Source: Moniliophthora roreri | Taxonomy: Eukaryota > Basidiomycota > Agaricomycetes > Agaricales > Marasmiaceae | Direction of reading: 5' to 3' | DNA length: 64,000 nucleotides | Assembly (NCBI GenBank): GCA_001466705.2 | Contig: LATX02000035.1 | Coordinates: 1,054,001 to 1,118,000, forward strand | In this document: positions 1 to 10,488 of the stretch, in pieces | Position numbering within the stretch: the first letter of the stretch is position 1 | How the letters are laid out: every line of letters begins with the position of its first letter | The notes under the pieces: generated by a model | The model's database searches: none | What the model saw: the letters and a program-made list of their open reading frames with translations, nothing else | Told to the model about the DNA's origin: nothing | Program-made: the position numbers and the translations under genes

Positions 1-228
1 GTACGACAACAAGGCACAAAGGGGTCCTTTGCATCGAAGATGGATGATAAGGATGAACAACTGGTCGTGGAGAAGAACTTGATGAATGTTTTCAACACCC
101 TTGATCTTTTTAGCCGTGTAATACATTCTGAACATTGCCTGTGCAGGCTTATGATATGGAATAATGTAAGTAAAGTTGAAATCAAGAAAGTAGTCTCCCA
201 CCGCAGTGAGTAGCTCGGCCCAGTCCAA
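1..228 (-). CDS. Partial unknown protein at window edge
   Basis: The minus strand is open from about position 228 to the window edge and reads like coding sequence: LDWAELLTAVGDYFLDF, then a hydrophilic stretch with PYHKPAQAMFRMYYTAKK, then a hydrophobic run LFILIIHLRCKGPLCALL. A possible splice acceptor (AAGTAG) lies just upstream at 229-234, so this is probably an internal or second exon of a gene whose main part lies left of the window. I do not recognise the family. The alternating polar/hydrophobic pattern argues for real coding rather than chance, but no domain can be named. Confidence 0.35.
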   Translation of the reverse strand, partial: MDWAELLTAVGDYFLDFNFTYIIPYHKPAQAMFRMYYTAKKIKGVENIHQVLLHDQLFILIIHLRCKGPLCALLSY

Positions 229-1597
229 CTACTTCATAAGTCTCTGGAGGCGACGTCGCGGCTTTTGAGCGGCCCTTCACGACGCATTATCGCGAGTCGC
301 AGTGATATCCAAAAGGTACAGATGGGTAATCTCCAGGGGAGAAATGCGTCCACGAGAATGACCATATACATATTACACAGCGCGCAAGTGAGATGATGAT
401 GGTTATTGTGAGGACACCGGGTCACCAGGCTCGGGATATCTCAGTCTCATTCCGCGATCCACGTGCTCGTATAGCGGAGGTTCGCTTTTTGACTCTTGAA
501 AAGCCCACAAAAATGGTAATAAGTGGCTGTGTTGCTGACTAAAATGGGAGGCCAACTTGTCAACCAAAGGTCAACCCTTCTTTGAATCTTTGTGGCGGCG
601 TGCCACAAAGAATCAGCGCGGAGAAGGGAGACAAATTCACTAGTAGGGGGTCGCCGTTTTCTTCGGGAAATGACTTTGCACCGCATCCACACACCGCCCA
701 TGTCTAATGTTTCAATCAGGCTCTCAGGCCGGAGTTAGGCTTCACACTGGTGAGCGAAAGGAGGCGACACTTTTCGTAAAATCTGTTTCCTATGTTCATG
801 ATTAAAATGGGGTCAGTCCGGGTGCGTAAAAGAGGCGGAAAGGGCGACTATACTCGAATGTTGTTCACGATCTTGTATGCTGAGCCTGACATAGATACCT
901 AATACCATTGTCAGTCCATCAACTCAACAGAACATCAAACTCATATTTCCCGACGTCCGCCACATCCAGCAACAACGTAATTCCTAATATTCACTTCTGC
1001 CTCATGAAGCCCTGCTTACTATGTGAGCAGCGCGCAGAAAAATGCGCGCAGTACTTCGCCATTCGGTCGGGGTCTGGAGAGGACCTTCGTTACGTCACCA
1101 CAGATTTATTGAGCGGTGCGCTCGCACTTCGGCTGATGCAGACAAGACCGACACACAATTATAATCTTTCTATATCAGATTGTCCCTGAGATGACCGACC
1201 AGCAACCCCGACCAGTGTACATATCCCAAGAGTATCCGCCGAAAGCCGCCGTCCAGGTCTGCCTGCACATTTGCGAAGAGTATCAGTGACCAGGAAAATC
1301 AAGAAGCACCAACGACGATCAGGAATATCACAAGCTTTAGAAGCACAGTTGCGGCTAGGAGCACCTAAAATTAAGTGCTCAACGCGTGCGGGCAATTGTT
1401 CTTTTCTCACCGGCTGCGAGAAGTAGTCAGTGATTGATGAGGCGCTTGATCTTGACTGGCCACCAAATGATTTCGTCAACCGGAAAAGGGTCCAGTCTAC
1501 ACGATTTCGTTAGAAAAGATGGAATGACAGAGCTCACCGTGTTCCGTTCTTCTTCGCTTGCTCTTCACATTCCTTCCCCACCACCACCGTTACTGCC
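229..1597. other. Intergenic region, nothing recognised
   Basis: Only short open frames without family resemblance are seen here. It should contain the upstream part of the edge gene on the minus strand and the promoter of the surface protein that starts at 1598. A C-rich stretch (cccccaccaccacc-like, 1570-1590) lies directly before that start. Confidence 0.5.
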
Positions 1598-2459
1598 ATG
1601 TACACTCCTTTCGCCCTCCTCCCTTTCCTGCTCCTTCCCGTGCAGGGTGTCATCCAAACAGCCTTCTTGGATGATACTGCCACTGCCAACATCACCTACG
1701 TTGAGGGATGGGGAGAAGGGAACACTTGCGACACATGTAACCTCAAGCCTGACGCCTCCAAAGCCTTCCAAGGCACATGGCATGATACCACCCACTTTGT
1801 CGAAAACAACAAATCGACGGAATTGCACATTAATTTTACCGGTGTATCCCTGGAAGTTTTCTGTATTCTGCCACCAAAAGACGTACCGGCCGTACTGAAC
1901 TATAGTGGGTTTTGAGGCTGCACATGAGAAAAATATGCTCATCAAAATTTGATAGGCTTGTTATTCGAGCTTGATGGCCAGCCCGCCGGTCAACCCTACA
2001 TCAAAAGGGCTGAAGAATTGACTGAAGAATACCAATACAACGTCTCTGTGATCGCCTTGAAGGACCTCGAGAACAAGGAGCACCAGTACGTCCTTTGTCC
2101 ATATCTTGAACAGCATGAAAATTAAAGATCGATTTGTCTAGCTTTGCGATGATCTTGAACTCGACAGAACTCAACTCGGTTGCTCTATTCGATTACGCCA
2201 CGGTCGAGTGAGTAAACGTTCTGTGTATTCTGGTACTTAGCTGACATTATCAACTAGATTTGAAGGAGATAACGCTACCTCAACTGGTACATCAGGAAGC
2301 GCATCTTCCACACCCACCGGCCCATCTTCCATTGGCACAGGCAGCGTGACCCAGCCCACGGGCGGGGCAACTGGAAACGGCAATGGAGCTCTTGGTCTGA
2401 AGACTAATGTTCTATTGGGAGGTGTCGGAGTGTTGATGGGTATCGCGTTGACTGCTTGA
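1598..2459 (+). CDS. GPI-anchored small surface protein
   Basis: Spliced model. The N-terminal signal peptide is MYTPFALLPFLLLPVQG. A conserved ectodomain follows with DDTATANITY, a Cys pair in NTCDTCNLKPD, KAFQGTWHDTTH and HINFTGVSLEVFCILPP. After introns near 1899-1952, 2089-2140 and 2208-2257 the frame continues through LLFELDGQPAG, NSVALFDYATVE and a Ser/Thr/Gly-rich stalk. It ends in a hydrophobic tail (LKTNVLLGGVGVLMGIALTA) with no charged residues after it, the usual form of a GPI signal. So it should sit on the plasma membrane or wall. The function of this family is not known. It is clearly related to the protein at 12354-13684, which has a true membrane span instead of a GPI signal. 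Exon ends are inferred from splice sites and frame continuity. Confidence 0.75.
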
Positions 2460-4501
2460 GATCGGTATTTTCATTATCTGGGTAGGTGTTGAACATTAGT
2501 AGGGAATTGCGTTGGGGATAATTATTATCTATTCGTTAATATCTGGCAAAACACGCACTGCATCCCTTTACACGAGCAGCCCACTGTACTGAATCTTGAA
2601 GAGTTGGGTCATCCATTTCATGGGAAGTCGCAACTATATTTGTCCTGTCAAAGGGATTGCAAGAGAGGTCTTCAGTCGGAAATGAAAGGATGAACCTCGA
2701 TGCGCAATACCGTTGAACTTCGTGCACGGACCCGATATGCTTGACTCTGCACCGCAACTACTGCTAGTAACTACAAACTCGATGAATAGGACTGCAGTGC
2801 GTTCTCGTGATATGCATTCAGTGATGTCACTACATCAGTCCGTTAGTGACTTTCAATATAACTACTGTCTTCTTTCATCTCTTTCCGAGTCCTCCACGGT
2901 TAGCAATGAGTAACACTCGAGGTGAGTCGTGACAATCCCCCCTCACCCAATTTCATCATTCGCTACATTTATACTTGCCAGTCATAACTTTGCCGCCTGT
3001 CTGCGCATGAGATTGGAGCTCACCGACTCACTGTCTGGACTGTGGATCGGAACAGCGCTGTAGCACGTTAGCTTGGAGCGGAGGAACAAGCGCGGTCCAT
3101 CGGGTACCTATCATGATAAGCATCGGCGCCGCAAAGGCCTTGATGAATACCATGATTACCAGAATCCAATTACGCATTCTTACAACTCCAAGTTCCATCG
3201 TATGGGTATCCTTCGAACCCCATCGTTCGTCATGCAAAACTTTGAACTCCGGAATGTCACCCTTTTCCGTGGACAAAGTACCTGATATACATACGGTTCT
3301 CCGACTTCCAGCACCTCGGTCACAGGGTAATACTAACCTAAAATTCTCTGTCCGGAGGATGGAAATGCATCCCAAAAGACTCTAATGGAGGGGAACCTCA
3401 AGTTATTCGACATCTATTCTTACCTTCTTACCGCCAAATGAAAGAACCTACTCGTTGTCCTCTACAATCATATGTCATGGTCCGACTCACCCTACGACTT
3501 ACACACCATTCCCTAGAGTTTAAATATTTTGGAGACATCCAAATGTTTTGGCGCGAGGCTTTCTCAGGATCATTCCCTCGACAACTCATGTCTTCCCCGC
3601 TTTCGTCTCTCTGGGGGTTGGTATGGATACAGAGCATGCGTGGTACGAACGCCTAAAATACATCGATGCAGGTTCAATGCAAAGATTGCGTTTGGTAGAT
3701 CTCGGGTAGATCATACGAAGAGTTCGGAGTTGGATATTTATGGACTTTCACTCGATGCAAAGCTAACCCTCTGACCTCCTACATATTCTCGAGGAACGGG
3801 TGGGCTGCAGCATCCGAGGATTTACTCTTTCAACCGGCTGCGACGCAACGTTCAGGTACCTTGTCATTGAAAATTGACTATTCTCACGAGAATTCCATAG
3901 ACTGCTCATTTCCCAACCTCCGACCACCTTCCAGCGCTCCGAACTCTTCGTGGCAAGGTACTGCCCCCGCTTGTGGAGTACGACGCTATTCAGGGTGTGT
4001 ATAGCCTCCTGCATGTATCGGAAAAAAACTGTTCACAACACTCTGGGTATGCGAATGATAACTTGATGCAGCTCAGAGTCATCGTCGGCGGTAGCGAGGA
4101 AATGATTTTGCTTGTTGACTTCGTTTTCATTATGGTCACCAAGGACGGACAGCCGCTCCTTAGCTGCTTGGCACCGGTATCCCAGAGTTGTGTCATTGCT
4201 GTCATAAGGGGATTTACCTTGTGAGATGGATGAAAGGATTTGTCACAGAAAGCACACGGAACTGGGTTCAACGCCACCTTGAGTTGATTGATGTCGGAGG
4301 AAGATCACAACAATTTCCATAAAAGGTACCGGTACTCCCCACACAAACTCCGCACGCCGTTTGGCAAATTTTCATCCGACAATTTGGTTGATATTTGTAC
4401 TTGGACAGCAGAACGCGTCCTTGTCAGTTCTTCCCACCAAACTTGCCCGCGCATCCCCCCTCACATATCTCTCCTCCCCTCTAATCTGGAACATTATAGA
4501 C
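2460..4501. other. Gene-poor stretch with F-box-like debris
   Basis: Apart from the relic listed at 3581-3877, I see no convincing gene. Short frames overlap on both strands without conserved motifs. The last few hundred bases must hold the promoter of the gene that starts at 4502. Confidence 0.45.
3581..3877 (+). pseudogene. F-box/LRR-like C-terminal relic
   Basis: One reading frame gives HVFPAFVSLGVGM, then YIDAGSMQRLRLVDLG, and after in-frame TAG and TAA codons resumes with LLHILEERVGCSIRGFTLS and ends at TGA. Wording such as 'FPAxVSLxV...MQRLRLVDL...LLxxLEERV' is typical of the LRR tails of fungal F-box proteins. The stops could be inside an intron, but no F-box or start was found upstream. 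I read it as a decayed gene. The assignment rests on pattern memory and is weak. Confidence 0.28.
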
Positions 4502-5653
4502 ATGGGTCGTGCTCTCTTCTCCCAATCCTACTCTCAGCCAGCAATCGCCTCCCCTGACGCGTCCCACGTTCCTCTCAACCCCTCGCAACCAAAACCAGAA
4601 TACGAGAGATGGAGCATTAGCAACCCTTTCGACCCAGATTCAGAAGAATTCTTCCAGAATGCCGAGATTGAGAGGTTCCTTGACACCCCGCCGACCTCAC
4701 AAGACGAACCTCAGACGGAAACGAGGAACGAGATCCAGGTTCTCATCTCGTCTTCAATTCCACCGAGAGACAGCGTAGAAGTGCCACCAGGAGACGGAGA
4801 AGCAGTGGCGGTGAGTAGTTGGACGAGTGTCGGTGATGAAAGTGGAATGTGGAGGAGAACGATACACAGAAGTGTACCTGTGCGAACAACAAGTCCACCG
4901 GTACTACCTCTATCCAACCCAGAATCAGAGGCCTCGACACCGAGGTCCCCATCCCCACAGACTCCTCTAGAGTCAGATGTCGTCCTGCCTGGCCTACCTC
5001 CGCCAGCCACTACGATCACGATGTCCCCAACGACACCATCGTTAATGTCAATGGGTACACCGAGAAGACGACTGACAAACTCCCAGGGTGAGACTTTTGA
5101 ACCAAGTCCACCACCGAGCGTGTCGCCTGGGATCCACACCTGGCGAGGATCTTCAAATCATTCTCATCCACCGACCTCTGACGAGAGAAACCAGTCACCT
5201 ACACGTTCGTCAAGGAACACTCTGCCACGGCGACCACGTGAACGGGAATTCGACCACCATCGACCAGGGGATGCGATACGCCAGCTTGAACATTCATTGC
5301 GCGAGTTACAAGCAGATTATACTGCTAGACTTCGTGGTACCCCTATTTCTCGCACATCCAATGACACTTCCTTTACCCCTTCAAACGACCCTCCTTCTAC
5401 CACTGCTTCCACGGGAGAAGCTTTAAGCAGGAGTAGAGAGGCACTTGAGCTTCTCAGGCTTCTCGTTGACCACAGTGCCAGCGTTAGGCGACTAGGTCAC
5501 GAAATGGGCAATTTGGAGAATGACCTGGCAGGATTGCTAGAAAGAGTTCGGGCACAAGGTCGTGCCGTCGAATCGGAGGGATCAGAGAGAGCGCCCGGCG
5601 CCATTAGCCCTGCAATAGTCAGGAATGCTACCGAACGGTTCGTGGCATTGTAG
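4502..5653 (+). CDS. Disordered protein with C-terminal coiled coil
   Basis: About 383 residues without an obvious intron. I chose the ATG at 4502 (MGRALFSQSYS) because the upstream open frame has no convincing start. The first 280 residues are rich in Ser, Pro, Thr and Glu and look disordered, with phosphorylation-type S/T-P motifs. Near residue 255 is a basic patch (PRRPREREFDHH). The last 120 residues are helical with heptad-like Leu/Ile spacing: IRQLEHSLRELQADYTARL, and EALELLRLLVDHSASVRRLG...LENDLAGLLERVRAQG. No enzyme motif is visible. The arrangement suggests a scaffold or septum/cytoskeleton-associated protein, but this is a guess. I recognise no family. Confidence 0.6.
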   Translation: MGRALFSQSYSQPAIASPDASHVPLNPSQPKPEYERWSISNPFDPDSEEFFQNAEIERFLDTPPTSQDEPQTETRNEIQVLISSSIPPRDSVEVPPGDGEAVAVSSWTSVGDESGMWRRTIHRSVPVRTTSPPVLPLSNPESEASTPRSPSPQTPLESDVVLPGLPPPATTITMSPTTPSLMSMGTPRRRLTNSQGETFEPSPPPSVSPGIHTWRGSSNHSHPPTSDERNQSPTRSSRNTLPRRPREREFDHHRPGDAIRQLEHSLRELQADYTARLRGTPISRTSNDTSFTPSNDPPSTTASTGEALSRSREALELLRLLVDHSASVRRLGHEMGNLENDLAGLLERVRAQGRAVESEGSERAPGAISPAIVRNATERFVAL

Positions 5654-5965
5654 ATCATGCACAACCCAAAATGCCCATCGTGGCTAGAACTTTTTTGCTT
5701 TCTATGGCACGTCTTCTTATGGTTATTCCTTTATATTCTTTCTGCTAGACTCTCTGTGCTACCTTTTCGTTTACTTCTTGCATACCATACCCCCCACGCA
5801 TACATACCTAACCCTGTACTCAAAAGCGCACTCACCTTGTATACGCGCATATCCGTTTTGCCATTAGTTTGTTCGTAAACGCTTGTATGTACTCTTGCAG
5901 CCTGAAAGGTGGATCCGACAGCACTTGACAAGTGGGTGACGATTGGAGAAGCTGGCATCTAGCAG
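5654..5965. other. 3' region and intergenic sequence
   Basis: This holds the 3' end of the preceding gene. It is T-rich and pyrimidine-rich after the stop, as in many fungal 3' UTRs. Nothing else is seen before the tRNA relic. Confidence 0.4.
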
Positions 5966-6043
5966 TTCAACGTGGCGTAGTGGCTAACATTGCTGTCTTT
6001 CATAAGATCATAACAGCCCGGGGTTCGATTCCCCGCATTGGGA
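5966..6043 (+). pseudogene. Degenerate tRNA-Glu (UUC) copy
   Basis: It matches the two intact tRNA-Glu genes of this window over nearly the whole length: D-arm GGCGTAGTGGCTAACAT, anticodon stem and loop GCTGT-CTTTCA, and T-arm CGGGGTTCGATTCCCCG. The acceptor stem has changed on the 5' side (TTCAACG against CATTGGG), leaving one mismatch and two G-U pairs. The variable loop has lost about 3 nt, and the intron-like insert is 9 nt. I therefore call it a tRNA pseudogene. A weakly functional gene cannot be ruled out. Confidence 0.7.
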
Positions 6044-6099
6044 CGTTGTGTGATTCCGAATCACTTTTTGAACCCACGCAGCAATGGTGTATTAGCATA

Positions 6100-6246
6100 T
6101 TATAATTCATATGAGTACGGATATACATGACATAGCATAATACGGTGTTGTAGTATCATCAGGGACTGTACATGTCTCGGATCCCAAAAGACGTTTTCAA
6201 GTATCCTGATCAACAGTTCTCCGGGCAGGCCCAACAATGGTGCCAT
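6100..6246 (-). pseudogene. Isolated F-box motif fragment
   Basis: A 48-codon frame starting with ATG at 6246 reads MAPLLGLPGELLIRILENVF, followed by WDPRHVQSLMILQ, and then stops. LPxELLxRILExVFWDP is a good F-box signature (the Skp1-binding helix). An F-box protein should continue for several hundred residues with LRR-like repeats, but the minus strand downstream runs directly into the tRNA-Glu relic. It looks like the truncated 5' end of a dead F-box gene. Confidence 0.42.
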
Positions 6247-7510
6247 CAACACCCAGCATAAAACTCGAAAGCAATATCCTCCAAACCCACACCGCGGTTT
6301 CTCAGGGAAAACTGTCCTTGAAGTAGATCGTTGTGAACACACCGTATAAAGAAGTGACCGCGAGGACCACGCATCCCAGCAACCGGGTGTCTCTCTGGCT
6401 CTCTGTGGACGAGTGCCGGATATACTACTAATCTGGGTCGACAATACAGCTCACAGGGCCTCCCTTGTCCAAATTTGGCTCCGGGTTCCGCAGCGAGCCT
6501 GTTGTTGTCCAAACCCGACACGGAGTGTTAGACCTCTGCTAATGTTGGCATAACATCGAATCTGGACCAGAGATGTTTCAGGAAAGCAATGGGTGAAATT
6601 TGAAGCCATACCCTATAACATCAGGTAAGCCTTTCAAAAAGGACGTCGTCCCAGTCGCATGTGGCCATTCATCAAGACTTGCCACAACAGTCGCAACCTG
6701 GTCTCATCGGTGCTTGAACTACTTAATGAGTGTTCATTTCCTCTGAGAAGTTATGCCTTGGCCCACCGATGATACGCTCCACGGCAGGATTATTCGAGGT
6801 CGGGCAACCTGCAGCTACGAAATTTGTACCTTTTCAAAAGCTCTCAAAACACGTAGAATTGGAGGGGTCATAGCAGAATCATAGCCGCCGCTTCCGAGGA
6901 ATCTACAGAACTGGATCAGAACAAGAACCACAAATTTCTGTGAGTCCATTCCTCAGCATTTTGTTTGCATACAATGAGTGATTTACCAGAGCTATTATCA
7001 AAAATGCTCATGTTCAGCCCCACCTTGCGTCGTGCTTCCCTATACTCTCTGCCAGCATCCAACTACATCCTCTTGTTGCACCCTGAACCGTCGATGTGGA
7101 GCCGACATCCTTCTCAGTTATGATCAGGCACCAAGTGTCCTCTGAATTCCTTGTCGGATCCCGAATCGGCGTAGCCTCAGCGGTAGAGGAAAGAGAGTGT
7201 GGGATGTAACACACGGGACTCCATGTACAAGAGTGTGCTGTGATAGACACGAACTGGGGTTGCGAGGACGACTGAAAATGTTTTCTGGGTCAAATAAACG
7301 TTGAGCAGAAGGGACGTAAATGTAGCGAGTTTGGGACAGACGTTACACAGTCGATTACCGCCTGGACGAATGATGGAGGAAGAAATCCGGACCAACGCAA
7401 ATGTGTTACAGTTCCAACCACATTAGGAGTCGGTGCATCGTAAACCGCGACGAAGGGATCCACGCGGTCATTCGCTAGTAATCTATGAGGTTAAATCAGG
7501 TTCTGGACTT
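6247..7510. other. Intergenic region, no gene recognised
   Basis: There are several short frames on both strands (for example minus 7177-7395), none with a motif or plausible splicing that I can support. Part may be F-box-family debris, given the fragment at 6100-6246, but I cannot show this. Confidence 0.4.
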
Positions 7511-8589
7511 TCATGCGATCACTACAGGATCGACTCGCCTCTGCGAACCTAATCCGGCCATACCGACCCATTCAAACAGTCCTTTTCTCAGATCCTCCTC
7601 GTTTTCAACAGATTCGGCGTCCCGTTTTGATGGTTGAGCAGGAATTTGGATGACGGGAATCACCATGTTTTCTCGTTTGGATTTGTGGCACGACACTTCC
7701 TTGACGGCCGTTGATTCGAGATGCTGAGCGACGACGGCCGACAAGGTCTCTGAAAACGAGAATTAGTCGCGTCATCTCGCCATACAAAGTAAACACACCT
7801 TCTGACGAAGAGGAACACAGGACTTGCCAGGTTGGGCTATCGCCAGGAAGGCCTTGCTGCCGTTGTCGTCGTGCTTCCAATGTCTTCAATCCAGTATCCC
7901 GTCTCGCTCGATTCTTTTCTGATTCGAGGTGAGCTTGAAGTGGTATGGAGATAACTGTTCTACGAAGTGCAGTCAGTCGTGTAAATGTTTTCGATGATTT
8001 AAATGCAGCATACCATGTCTTCCATCACCCCGCTTACTTTTTCCTTTCCCAAAAGCAATCCTCTTCCCAACTAATCCCAGAGTCTGATATGTATCTCCGC
8101 TCACTGACAGACTCAAGACACCCCGGTTGTCAACGCACCAGACATCCTCCTCCGTGAAGAAATGTTCACTCCATGCCGGCCCTATGCTCAGAAATGTCGT
8201 ATCACTGCGGATATAGAATAAAAACCTTGAGTGAGATGATTTTGCGGGTGCGGATGCGGGAACAGACCTCGAGTAACCCAACGAGTTTACGAATCCTCCA
8301 GGTTGAGCGGCCGCAAGTTGCGTCAACTTGGCCAAAGAAGCCTTCCCTTTTGCGTATCGAGTCTTCAAAGACGAGAGATCTGATTCCAGAGCAGGATTTG
8401 TCGGTAAGATCACGTCAATCTGTTGGTTGGAATAATTTGTGGATGAGTAGGAGGACAAACACGTTAAAAAAGCGCGATTGCACGTTCTTGTTGAACAAAA
8501 GGATGGGATTTTGCCAAGGTCGAAAGTTTCGTGTCGCCTTGACCTGTCGATATTCGAGGCCTTTTGTATTCAGGGCCCTCAGTTTTCAT
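7511..8589 (-). CDS. RPP40: RNase P/MRP subunit Rpp40 homologue
   Basis: This is a spliced gene. Exon 1 starts with MKTEGPEYKRPRIS and ends KLSTLAKSHPF. A GTTCAA..CAG intron joins it to IDVILPTNPALESDLSSLK and AAAQPGGFVNSLGYSR. After a 42-nt intron comes FLFYIRSDTTFLSIGPAWSEH, then FFTEEDVWCVDNRGVLSLSV and DTYQTLGLVGK. Further exons give TVISIPLQAHLESEKNRARRD, PTWQVLCSSSSE and a C-terminus LFEWVGMAGLGSQRRVDP. The LS-L-S...TYxxLGLVGK block and the FEWVGMAxLGSQR ending are what I know from fungal Rpp40 proteins. Rpp40 is a protein subunit of RNase P/MRP, acting in tRNA 5' processing and rRNA maturation in the nucleus/nucleolus. The join after SHPF uses an unusual GTTCAA donor and is the least certain part. 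Bases 8590-8694 upstream are open too but hold no better ATG. Confidence 0.7.
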
Positions 8590-8810
8590 GGTCGAGACGG
8601 GAGATTCAGAAAGACTTACGTAGACAACCGAGTTCGCGAGAATCTCACGAGCAAGTCGAGTACAGTATGCAATTTTTTTTTTTTGGAATTGCAAGGATTA
8701 TTACATACAACCGTACAAGTATCTGTGATGATAATACAGCTAGTGGGTGAATATATGCCTCTAAAATCTATGACTATCTCAGTGTACACTCCAATAATTT
8801 TGGGATTGAA

Positions 8811-10488
8811 TTAAGCAATAGGAGCCCTGGCGTACTTGCGCCTGTACTTGGCATCAATGCTCTCGAGGTAGAAAGCACCGGGCCATATGTTGTCAATGGA
8901 ACCCTCAGGAACAAAGTCTTTTGCGTTGTGGTTCTTTTCCCGGAGCTGAGACACATAAGTCAGTTATTTGCATGAACTGAAGACACAAGGAAACATACGT
9001 TAAGTGCGTCGACAAAGTCTTGGCAAGAAACAACTTTCATGGCCGCCAATCGGTTCATCAAGTCCATCTTCTCCTTAATTTCGGTGGTGTCACCCTTGAC
9101 ACGGATGGTGAAGAAACTGGCAGCGCAGCCACTGCCGAAAGCGTACATGCTGACCCGCTTGCCCTTGAGTTGAGCGGGCTCGACGTTGCTCACCAAGGAG
9201 GCAAAGCAACCATATAATGAACCAGTGTACATGTTACCGAGCCTCTTGGAGCAAGCCATACCGGGCTCGACCTTCTCAGCGAAAGACTTCTTGCCGGCAG
9301 TAATGAAGTCCTTTTCGAGGCCCTTGTCCTTGAGAGAGGCGGCCTGGGATAAGGCACGGTATGCTTCAGCATTGGCAATGTTGGCGAATATGGGTGCCTT
9401 GGAGTTGGAAAGGAAGTCGTTGAAGAGGAGACGAGCATGTCCCTTAACGGCCTGTTTGCCGTAGGGACTGTGGAAGAGAGCGTAGTCGACTGAGTCGATG
9501 CTGAAGATGGCTTTAGAGTCATCATGTTGAGTGCTCACGCCAGCACGCTTGGCAGCCCTGGCGACCTTCTCCCGGTAAGCAGTGTAGGCGTTATCGAGAG
9601 CGCCGGTGTAGGTGACGACAGACACAGGTCCATCAACTTCGGGATATTCCGAAGACAAGTTTGGCTTGTAGAAGTCATAGGTGTCAGCCATATAGTTTCC
9701 GTGAATGGCTGTGGGTAAACCGATCAGTAAAGAGGAAGACACGGGAATAAGCCGGCACCGATATACAGTCCAGACACCATGTTATGCTGTGTACACTCAC
9801 GTTCGAAAACAATTGGCGCGTTAGGACCAATCAAGAGTGCGACAGCGCCAGCACCGCCGGCGGGACGAGCAGCACCCTCAGCGTAGACAGCAATGTCACC
9901 AGCAACGACAATTGCGTTCCTTCCGTCCCAGGAGCTCGATTCAATCCAGTTGACTGCATTGAAGAGGGCGGCAGTGGAACCGTAGCAAGCGTTTTTGGAG
10001 TCGATACCCTCAATATCGAAGTTGCCAGATTCGGCGAACAAGCTCATGAGGGTAGTCTTGACCGATTTGGACTTGTCGATGATAGTCTCGGTTCCAACAT
10101 CGATACGACCAATGGATCTGGGGTCAACGTTGAACTTTTCGAGGAGACCGGAAACAGCTGGAGAAGGAATTCAAAATGAGAAGAATACGAGATCCGAGGG
10201 TACTCACCGTTCAAAGCGAACGAGTTGATGTCTTCCCTGTCATCAGGCCAAGCCATGTATTCCTGACCAAGACCAATGGTGTACTTTCCCTTCGACACAC
10301 CATCGAACACTTCTAGGTCTTCCTCCGAGATACACTAGACGGGGAGATTTGGTTTAGACGGACACGTTAACGTTCAAGTGACGCAGACTTACGCGACGAG
10401 GAAAGTAGATGTCCATACCCAGGATACCGACATCCTTGGGGCGAGGGAGGTCAGCAGTAACGTTGGCGGGGGCAAGAGGGACAGTCAT
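8811..10488 (-). CDS. ERG13: Hydroxymethylglutaryl-CoA synthase
   Basis: It condenses acetyl-CoA with acetoacetyl-CoA to HMG-CoA, the step before HMG-CoA reductase in the mevalonate/ergosterol pathway. The model has five exons: 10393-10488, 10208-10334, 9801-10157, 8999-9708 and 8811-8945, giving 474 residues, a normal length for fungal cytosolic enzymes. Exon 1 reads [21 protein letters not shown] then MDIYFPRR. The catalytic Cys lies in [20 protein letters not shown], the general-acid Glu region in [19 protein letters not shown], and the catalytic His in [12 protein letters not shown]. The C-terminus ends [11 protein letters not shown]. No N-terminal mitochondrial presequence is seen, so it should be cytosolic. 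All introns have consensus GTRNGT donors. No sterol-responsive element was identified in the upstream sequence. Confidence 0.97.

Noticed and set aside
5966..6043. Functional tRNA-Glu
   Set aside because: The acceptor mismatch and shortened variable loop favour a pseudogene.
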